A stretch of DNA of 10,379 bases from positions 1 to 10,379 of the forward strand of contig JANJUA010000187.1 of assembly GCA_024710825.1 (NCBI GenBank). The letters run 5' to 3'. Positions 6,104 through 10,379 of the stretch are shown here, in pieces. The DNA comes from Solirubrobacteraceae bacterium. Lineage in GTDB: Bacteria; Actinomycetota; Thermoleophilia; Solirubrobacterales; Solirubrobacteraceae. The notes below the pieces were generated by a model. It worked only from the letters and a program-made list of their open reading frames with translations, had not been told where the DNA came from and made no database searches. The translations under genes and the position numbers were made by a program. Each line of letters begins with the position of its first letter. The stretch's first letter is position 1.

Positions 6104-7346
6104 GCGCTTCGCGCCGGAGGGCGATCCCGAGCGGCTCGCGACGCGCGTGCGCGCGCTCGCGCCCGCGGGAGACTCGGTCGCCGAGGGCGTGCGCGCCATC
6201 CTGCGCCGGGTCCGCGCGGAGGGCGACGCCGCGGTGGCCGAGCTTGCCCGCGAGCACGACCTGCGCGGCGCCGAGCCGCCGCCGCTGCGGGTCGAGAGCC
6301 ACGAGCTCGACGCCGCGGCCGCCGAGCTGCGCTCCGACATCCGCGCGGGCCTGGAGGTGGCGATGGCGAACGTCGCCGCCGTGGCGGGCGCGAGCCTCGG
6401 CGACGACAGCGAGATCGTCCTGCCGCAGGGCCAGCGCGTGCTCGTGCGCGAGATCCCCGTGCGCCGCGCCGCGATCTACGTCCCGGGCGGGCGGGCGCCG
6501 TACCCGTCGACGGTCGTCATGGGCGCCGTCACCGCGCGCGTGGCCGGCGTCGAGGAGATCGTGGTCTGCACGCCGCCGCCCGCGAGCCCGGCGATCCTCG
6601 CGGCGGCCGCTCTCTGCGGCGTCGACGAGGTCTACCGGATGGGCGGCGCGCAGGCGGTCGGCGCGCTGGCGTTCGGCACCGAGACCGTCCCGCGCGTGGA
6701 CGTGATCGTGGGGCCGGGCAGCCTGTGGGTGCAGGAGGCGAAGGTCCAGTGCAGCGCGCAGGTCGGAATCGAGGGGTTCATGGGCCCGTCGGACCTGCTC
6801 GTGGTGGCGGCCGAGGGCGCGGACCCCCGGCTGGCGGCGTTCGACCTGCTCGGCCAGGCCGAGCACGGCGCCGGCTCGCTCGTCGTGCTCGTCGCCGACG
6901 ACGCGGCGCTGGCCGACGCGGTGGTGGCCGCCGCCGAGGAGCTGGCCGCCGAGCGCCCGAGCGTCGACTTCGCGCCGCTCGCGGTCGTGCTGGCGTCCCA
7001 CATGGACGAGGCGATCGCCTTCGCCAACGCCTTCGCGCCGGAGCATCTCCAGCTCGTCGGCGAGCGCGCCGAGCACCGCGCGGGCGCCATCCGCGCCGCC
7101 GGGACGCTGCTCGTCGGCTCCGCCAGCGGAACCGCGTTCACCGACTACGTGGCGGGGTCCAACCACGTGCTGCCGACCGGCGGCGCGGCGCGCTTCGCCT
7201 CCGGGCTGAGCCCGCGCAACTTCCGCCGCCGCATGAGCGAGGTGCACCTCGGGGGCGCCGCCGCGTCGCTGGCCCGCGCCGGGGCGCCGATCGCCCGCGC
7301 GGAGGGCTTCGCCGTCCACGCTGAGTCCATGGAGGCCCGCAGATGA
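6093..7346 (+). CDS. hisD: Histidinol dehydrogenase (divergent signature)
   Basis: Protein of 417 residues (family about 430). It oxidises L-histidinol through the aldehyde to L-histidine with two NAD+ and one Zn2+, in the cytosol. Zinc and catalytic residues are present: Q255 and H258 in LLGQAEHG, D351 in FTDYVAGSNHVLPT, H409 in ARAEGFAVHA, and the E317-H318 pair in FAPEHLQL. YVPGG (129-133) and GGAQAVGALAFGTE (184-197) are typical. Two motifs depart from the family: the usual GPGN is GPGS (207-210), and the signature normally read as IDxxAGPSE is IEGFMGPSD (226-234). The gene starts with GTG, supported by GGAGG six bases upstream, overlaps hisG by 11 bases, and shares ATGA with hisB. The complete Zn set and the context support a working HisD; a changed substrate preference is possible but unproven. 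Confidence 0.92.
   Translation: MRVERFAPEGDPERLATRVRALAPAGDSVAEGVRAILRRVRAEGDAAVAELAREHDLRGAEPPPLRVESHELDAAAAELRSDIRAGLEVAMANVAAVAGASLGDDSEIVLPQGQRVLVREIPVRRAAIYVPGGRAPYPSTVVMGAVTARVAGVEEIVVCTPPPASPAILAAAALCGVDEVYRMGGAQAVGALAFGTETVPRVDVIVGPGSLWVQEAKVQCSAQVGIEGFMGPSDLLVVAAEGADPRLAAFDLLGQAEHGAGSLVVLVADDAALADAVVAAAEELAAERPSVDFAPLAVVLASHMDEAIAFANAFAPEHLQLVGERAEHRAGAIRAAGTLLVGSASGTAFTDYVAGSNHVLPTGGAARFASGLSPRNFRRRMSEVHLGGAAASLARAGAPIARAEGFAVHAESMEARR
7331..7335 (+). promoter_or_regulatory. Shine-Dalgarno GGAGG for hisB
   Basis: GGAGG lies 7 bases before the hisB ATG at 7343, within the last codons of hisD. It illustrates that operon-internal genes here use ordinary ribosome sites. Confidence 0.6.
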
Positions 7347-7933
7347 GCCGCAGCAGTGAGATCGCCCGCGCCACCAAGGAGACCGACATCCGGCTCGCCC
7401 TGACCCTCGACGGGTCGGGCGCGGGGACGCGCAGCACCGGGGTCGGCTTCTTCGACCACATGCTCGATCTGCTCGCCCGCCACGGCCGGCTCGACCTGGA
7501 GGTCGGGGTGACGGGCGACCTCGAGACCGGCGCGCACCACACCGTGGAGGACACCGGGATCGTGCTCGGCCAGGCGCTCGACGAGGCGCTCGCGGACCGG
7601 GCGGGGATCACCCGCTACGGGCACGCGGTGGTGCCGATGGACGAGGCGCGCGCGAGCTGCGCCGTCGACCTCTCGGGGCGACCGTTCCTCGCGTTCGGCG
7701 CGCCCGAGCTGCCCGCGGGCGTGACGGGCGGCTTCGAGCACGAGCTCGCCGAGGAGTTCTTCCGCGCCGTGTCGACGAACGCGCGCATGACGCTGCACCT
7801 CCAGGTCGAGGCCGGGACGAACGCCCACCACATGATCGAGGCCCTGTTCAAGGCGTTCGCGCGCGCGCTGAGGGAGGCTGTCGCGATCGACCCCGACGAG
7901 ATCGGGGTGCCGTCCACCAAGGGCGTGCTGTGA
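7343..7933 (+). CDS. hisB: Imidazoleglycerol-phosphate dehydratase
   Basis: Protein of 196 residues, the standard monofunctional length with no fused histidinol-phosphatase domain. It dehydrates imidazoleglycerol phosphate to imidazoleacetol phosphate in the cytosol, as a Mn-containing 24-mer in known members. Visible metal and catalytic motifs: GVGFFDHML (33-41), the first repeat AHHTVEDTG (64-72) with H65, H66 and E69, H133 in the FEHELAEEFF segment, and the second repeat NAHHMIEALFKA (160-171) with H162, H163 and E166. The C-terminal IGVPSTKGVL is typical. It shares ATGA with hisD upstream and GTGA with hisH downstream. In many actinobacteria hisC lies between hisD and hisB; here the two genes abut directly. 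Histidinol phosphatase must be encoded elsewhere. Confidence 0.96.
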   Translation: MSRSSEIARATKETDIRLALTLDGSGAGTRSTGVGFFDHMLDLLARHGRLDLEVGVTGDLETGAHHTVEDTGIVLGQALDEALADRAGITRYGHAVVPMDEARASCAVDLSGRPFLAFGAPELPAGVTGGFEHELAEEFFRAVSTNARMTLHLQVEAGTNAHHMIEALFKAFARALREAVAIDPDEIGVPSTKGVL

Positions 7934-8556
7934 ACATCGCGATCGTCGACTACGGCATGGGCAACCGCCGCTCGGTCGAGAAGGCGCTCGAGCACGTCGG
8001 GGCGACGGTGTCGACGACCCGCGAGGAGGCGCAGCTGCGCGCCGCCGACGGCCTGCTGCTGCCGGGGGTCGGCGCCTTCCCCGCGGCGATGCGGACGCTG
8101 CGCGAGCTCGAGCTGGAGGACGTGCTGGTCGACTGCGCGCGCGGCGGCATGCCGTTCTTCGGCTCCTGCATGGGCATGCAGCTCCTGTTCGACTCCTCCG
8201 AGGAGCACGGCGGCGAGACCGGCCTGGGCCTGCTGCGCGGCGCCGTGCGCCGGCTCGACGCCCGCGGTCTGAAGCTGCCGCACATCGGCTGGAACGAGGT
8301 CCGCTGGACGCGCGAGTCGCCGCTGACCGAGGGCCTGCCGAACCCCGCGACCTTCTACCACGTGCACTCCTACGTGCCGCACCCCACCGATCCCGAGGAC
8401 GTCCTCGGCACCAGCGACTACGGCACGGCCTTCGTGTCGGTCGTGGCGCGCGAGAACGTCTTCGGCGCGCAGTTCCATCCCGAGAAGTCATCCACGCACG
8501 GGCTCGCCCTGCTGCGGAACTTCGCCCGAATCTGCGACCAGGTACGAAACGCATGA
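7930..8556 (+). CDS. hisH: Imidazole glycerol phosphate synthase, glutamine amidotransferase subunit HisH
   Basis: Protein of 208 residues, a class I glutaminase that releases ammonia and channels it into HisF. The catalytic triad is visible: C80 in the elbow FGSCMGMQLLF (77-87), H183 and E185 in AQFHPEKSS (180-188). The oxyanion-strand motif LPGVGAF (45-51; usually PGVGAF) and YHVHSYVP (143-150) are also typical. The elbow has Ser and Met at positions where GICLGMQ is more common, a conservative difference. The start is GTG at 7930, overlapping the hisB stop (GTGA), with a weak AAGGG six bases upstream. hisA begins in its stop codon (ATGA). Its obligate partner hisF is not next door as usual but about 1.6 kb downstream, beyond an inverted SDR gene. 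Confidence 0.95.
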   Translation: MNIAIVDYGMGNRRSVEKALEHVGATVSTTREEAQLRAADGLLLPGVGAFPAAMRTLRELELEDVLVDCARGGMPFFGSCMGMQLLFDSSEEHGGETGLGLLRGAVRRLDARGLKLPHIGWNEVRWTRESPLTEGLPNPATFYHVHSYVPHPTDPEDVLGTSDYGTAFVSVVARENVFGAQFHPEKSSTHGLALLRNFARICDQVRNA

Positions 8557-9278
8557 GGCTGTATCCCGCCATCGACATCTCCGAGGGCCAGGCCGTCCGG
8601 CTCGTCAAGGGCGACTTCGCCGCCAAGACCGTCTACGACGACGACCCGCTCGACGCCGCCCGCTCCTGGGTGGAGCAGGGCGCCCGCCAGCTCCACGTCG
8701 TCGACCTCGACGGCGCCAAGGCGGGCAGCCCGCAGAATCTCCACCACCTCGAGCGCATCACGCGGGAGCTCGGCGTGCCCGTCCAGTACGGCGGCGGGCT
8801 GCGGGACCTCGACGCGGCCCGCGCCGCGCTGCGCGCGGGCGCGCAGCGGGTGATCCTCGGGACGGCGGCGTTCCGCGACGTCGACTTCCTCGACGAGGCG
8901 ATCGCCGAGTGGGGCGAGCGGGTCGTCGTGAGCGTCGACGTGCGCGGCGGCGACGTCTCGGCCGCGGGTTGGACGGAGACCACGCGGATGCCGGCCGACG
9001 CCGCCATCGCGCACCTGCAGGACCGCGGCGTCAAGCAGTTCGTCTACACCAACGTGGACCGCGACGGGATGCTCGAGGGCCTCGACCTCGACGAGGTCGC
9101 CTGGATAGCCTCGATCGTCCGCGGGCGCTTCATCATCTCCGGGGGCATCGGCTCGCTGGCCGACCTGGAGGGCCTGATGGCGCTGCGTCAGGTCAACCTC
9201 GCGGGCGCGATCGCCGGCAAGGCGCTGTACGAGCGCCGCTTCACGGTCGCCGAGGCGCACGCCGTGCTCGACGCCTAG
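8553..9278 (+). CDS. hisA: ProFAR isomerase HisA
   Basis: Protein of 241 residues with a (beta/alpha)8 barrel. It isomerises ProFAR to PRFAR by an Amadori rearrangement in the cytosol. Visible: D8 (PAIDI), the catalytic base; the strand [10 protein letters not shown] (124-133) with D129, the second catalytic Asp; YTNVDRDGM (165-173); and phosphate-binding turns GGLRD (81-85) and [10 protein letters not shown] (196-205). Many actinobacteria replace HisA and TrpF with bifunctional PriA. Here the residue two before the conserved Trp (W140) is Ala, whereas PriA has the Arg known as R143 in M. tuberculosis, so a monofunctional HisA with trpF elsewhere is more likely; this is inference from one position. 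It overlaps hisH by ATGA and is the last gene of the continuous his run; the convergent SDR gene ends 37 bases on. Confidence 0.93.
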   Translation: MRLYPAIDISEGQAVRLVKGDFAAKTVYDDDPLDAARSWVEQGARQLHVVDLDGAKAGSPQNLHHLERITRELGVPVQYGGGLRDLDAARAALRAGAQRVILGTAAFRDVDFLDEAIAEWGERVVVSVDVRGGDVSAAGWTETTRMPADAAIAHLQDRGVKQFVYTNVDRDGMLEGLDLDEVAWIASIVRGRFIISGGIGSLADLEGLMALRQVNLAGAIAGKALYERRFTVAEAHAVLDA

Positions 9279-9315
9279 CGTCTCCCTCCGGCGACCTACC
9301 GCACCCCCGGGGAGC

Positions 9316-10071
9316 TCAGTCCACCAGCGCGCCGCAGCTCACGTTGACCGTCGCGGCGGTCATCGTGCGGGCGTGGTCGGAGGCGACGAACGCCGCGGTG
9401 CGGCCGACGTCCTCCAGCAGCGCGCCGTGTCCGAGCATCGTCATCGCCTCCAGCCCGGCGACGAGCTGCTCGCGTCCGGCGAAGCTCGCGGGGATCGAGT
9501 CGATCACCCCGCCGGTGCGCAGCGTCACCACGCGCACACCGCGCGGGCCGAGCTCGGCGGAGAGCTGGCGGCGCATCGACTCGACGGTCTCCAGCGCCGC
9601 CTGGAACCCGCCGATGCTGTAGTCGCGCAGCGGGTCGCCGCCGCCCCCGAAGGCGAGGATGACGCCGCCGCCGGCACGGACCATGTGCCGCGCCGCCGCG
9701 CGCCAGGTCAAGAACGAGCTGCGGACGGCGACCTCGATCGGCTGCAGGTAGTCCTCGACGCGCATGTCGATCATCGGCGTGCCCTGCACGTCCTGGACGC
9801 CGATCAGGTTGAACGCGATGTCGATCGAGCCGGCCTCGGCGGCGACCGCGTCGGCGTGGGCGTCGACGGCGCGCTCGTCGAGCGCGTCGACCTCGGCGGT
9901 GGAGGCTCGGCCTCCGGTGGCGCGGATCTCGTCGGCGACGGCTTCGAGCTTGGCGAGCGTCCGGCCCGCCAGGTGCACGTGGGCGCCCTCGCGGGCGAAC
10001 GCGCGCGCGACCGCGCCGCCGATCGTCCCGCCGCCTCCGTGGATGACGGCGTTCTTGTCCTCGAGCAGCAT
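9316..10071 (-). CDS. SDR-fold protein lacking the canonical catalytic residues
   Basis: Protein of 251 residues, the usual classical SDR length. The Rossmann start is clear: [18 protein letters not shown] (9-26) is the glycine-rich cofactor loop, and AGRT (35-38) puts an Arg after strand 2, suggesting NADP(H). The active site is degenerate. NNAG is replaced by NLIG (88-91). The strand that normally ends in the catalytic Ser reads VILAFGGGG (137-145). Where YxxxK is expected the sequence is [10 protein letters not shown] (151-160), so the Lys is absent whichever way it is aligned. The following helix and RVVTLRTGG (180-188) are SDR-like. From memory, similar proteins with this YxxGGFQ stretch occur in actinobacteria, so it looks like a subfamily rather than a decaying gene. 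GAGAGGA six bases before the ATG at 10071 supports the start. It lies inverted between hisA and hisF; substrate unknown. Confidence 0.85.
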   Translation of the reverse strand: MLLEDKNAVIHGGGGTIGGAVARAFAREGAHVHLAGRTLAKLEAVADEIRATGGRASTAEVDALDERAVDAHADAVAAEAGSIDIAFNLIGVQDVQGTPMIDMRVEDYLQPIEVAVRSSFLTWRAAARHMVRAGGGVILAFGGGGDPLRDYSIGGFQAALETVESMRRQLSAELGPRGVRVVTLRTGGVIDSIPASFAGREQLVAGLEAMTMLGHGALLEDVGRTAAFVASDHARTMTAATVNVSCGALVD

Positions 10072-10077
10072 GAAGGG

Positions 10078-10084
10078 TCCTCTC
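10078..10084 (-). promoter_or_regulatory. Shine-Dalgarno GAGAGGA for the SDR gene
   Basis: On the minus strand GAGAGGA ends 6 bases before the ATG at 10071. It fixes the start and contrasts with the SD-less starts of most other promoter-proximal genes in the window. Confidence 0.55.
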
Positions 10085-10130
10085 GGTCGGGCTCTTGGGC
10101 CAAAGACGGCGGCGCGCGCGCAAAGTCATC

Positions 10131-10136
10131 TAGCCT
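10131..10136 (+). promoter_or_regulatory. Putative -10 box (TAGCCT), leaderless start of hisF
   Basis: TAGCCT is followed by 10 bases and then the hisF ATG at 10147, with no Shine-Dalgarno. It lies in the 75-base region divergent from the SDR gene and implies hisF is transcribed separately from hisZGDBHA. No -35 is clear. Confidence 0.4.
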
Positions 10137-10146
10137 CGTCTGCGTC

Positions 10147-10379
10147 ATGCACCTCAAGCGCGTCATACCGTGCCTCGACGTCGCCGGCGGCCGCGTCGTC
10201 AAGGGCACGCGGTTCCTGGACCTCCGCGACGCGGGGGACCCGGTCGAGCTGGCGGCCCTCTACGACCGCGAGGGCGCCGACGAGCTCGTCTTCCTCGACA
10301 TCGCCGCGACCCACGAGGAGCGCGACACGATCGTCGAGCTCGCGCGGCGCACCGCCGACGAGGTCTTCGTCCCGTTCAC
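10147..10379 (+). CDS. hisF: Imidazole glycerol phosphate synthase, cyclase subunit HisF (cut by the right edge)
   Basis: The first 77 codons are visible, covering about the first two to three beta/alpha units of the (beta/alpha)8 barrel. HisF takes ammonia from HisH and PRFAR to give imidazoleglycerol phosphate and AICAR. Residues known from Thermotoga HisF are in place: R5 and E46 of the ammonia gate, the catalytic D11 in IPCLDV, K19 in VVKG, and D51 in [16 protein letters not shown] (27-36) and GADELVFLD (43-51) are diagnostic. One oddity is R22 in KGTRF, where most HisF proteins have Asn (KGVNF or KGTNF). The ATG at 10147 has no Shine-Dalgarno but a TAGCCT box 10 bases upstream. It is separated from hisA by the inverted SDR gene, so expression appears uncoupled from its partner hisH. 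Confidence 0.95.
   Translation, partial: MHLKRVIPCLDVAGGRVVKGTRFLDLRDAGDPVELAALYDREGADELVFLDIAATHEERDTIVELARRTADEVFVPF

Noticed and set aside
9282..9314. CTCCC (9282-9286) and GGGAG (9310-9314) could form a hairpin between the convergent hisA and SDR genes.
   Set aside because: Only about 5 base pairs with a 23-base loop and no T-tract; too weak to call a terminator.
10111..10121. Alternating GC run upstream of hisF.
   Set aside because: About ten bases of GC alternation is unremarkable at this base composition.
1..10379. CRISPR arrays, insertion sequences, attachment sites, rRNA, riboswitches or a histidine attenuator.
   Set aside because: No direct-repeat arrays, terminal inverted repeats, transposase motifs, conserved RNA cores or runs of His codons upstream of hisZ were seen on reading.

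Overview
The window comes from a very GC-rich bacterium (above 70% G+C by eye, strong G/C third positions). An actinobacterium of the Thermoleophilia/Solirubrobacterales kind fits best: HisZ is paired with a short HisG, and MurA carries Asp in place of the usual catalytic Cys. This placement is inference; there is no rRNA or other taxonomic marker here.

Layout. At the left edge an unidentified gene (1-344, minus) leaves the window. It is divergent from a DUF389 membrane protein (464-1489, plus), which runs tail-to-tail into an isocitrate dehydrogenase-like gene (1419-2525, minus) with a 71-base overlap. Upstream of the latter, on the same strand, lies an HD-superfamily hydrolase (2565-3152, minus), divergent from a MurA-type enolpyruvyl transferase (3208-4512, plus). 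After 32 bases the histidine run begins: hisZ (4545), hisG (5468), hisD (6093), hisB (7343), hisH (7930) and hisA (8553-9278), all plus strand, each overlapping the next by 4-11 bases, so translationally coupled. An SDR-fold gene (9316-10071, minus) interrupts the cluster. hisF (10147, plus) then starts and is cut by the right edge. No intergenic stretch exceeds about 120 bases.

Pathway. HisZ+HisG make phosphoribosyl-ATP, HisA isomerises ProFAR, HisH+HisF make imidazoleglycerol phosphate, HisB dehydrates it, and HisD carries out the last two oxidations. hisC, hisE/hisI and histidinol-phosphatase are not in the window.

Two kinds of gene start stand out. Genes that begin a transcription unit (left-edge gene, DUF389, icd-like, HD, hisZ, hisF) lack a Shine-Dalgarno but have a TAnnnT hexamer ending 7-10 bases before the start codon, as expected for leaderless mRNAs. 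Several genes inside the his operon (hisD, hisB), and the SDR gene, instead have GGAGG/GAGAGGA sites. I found no mobile element, CRISPR array, RNA gene or clear new defence or biosynthetic system; the points of interest are active-site departures (MurA, HisD, SDR) and the broken his operon.
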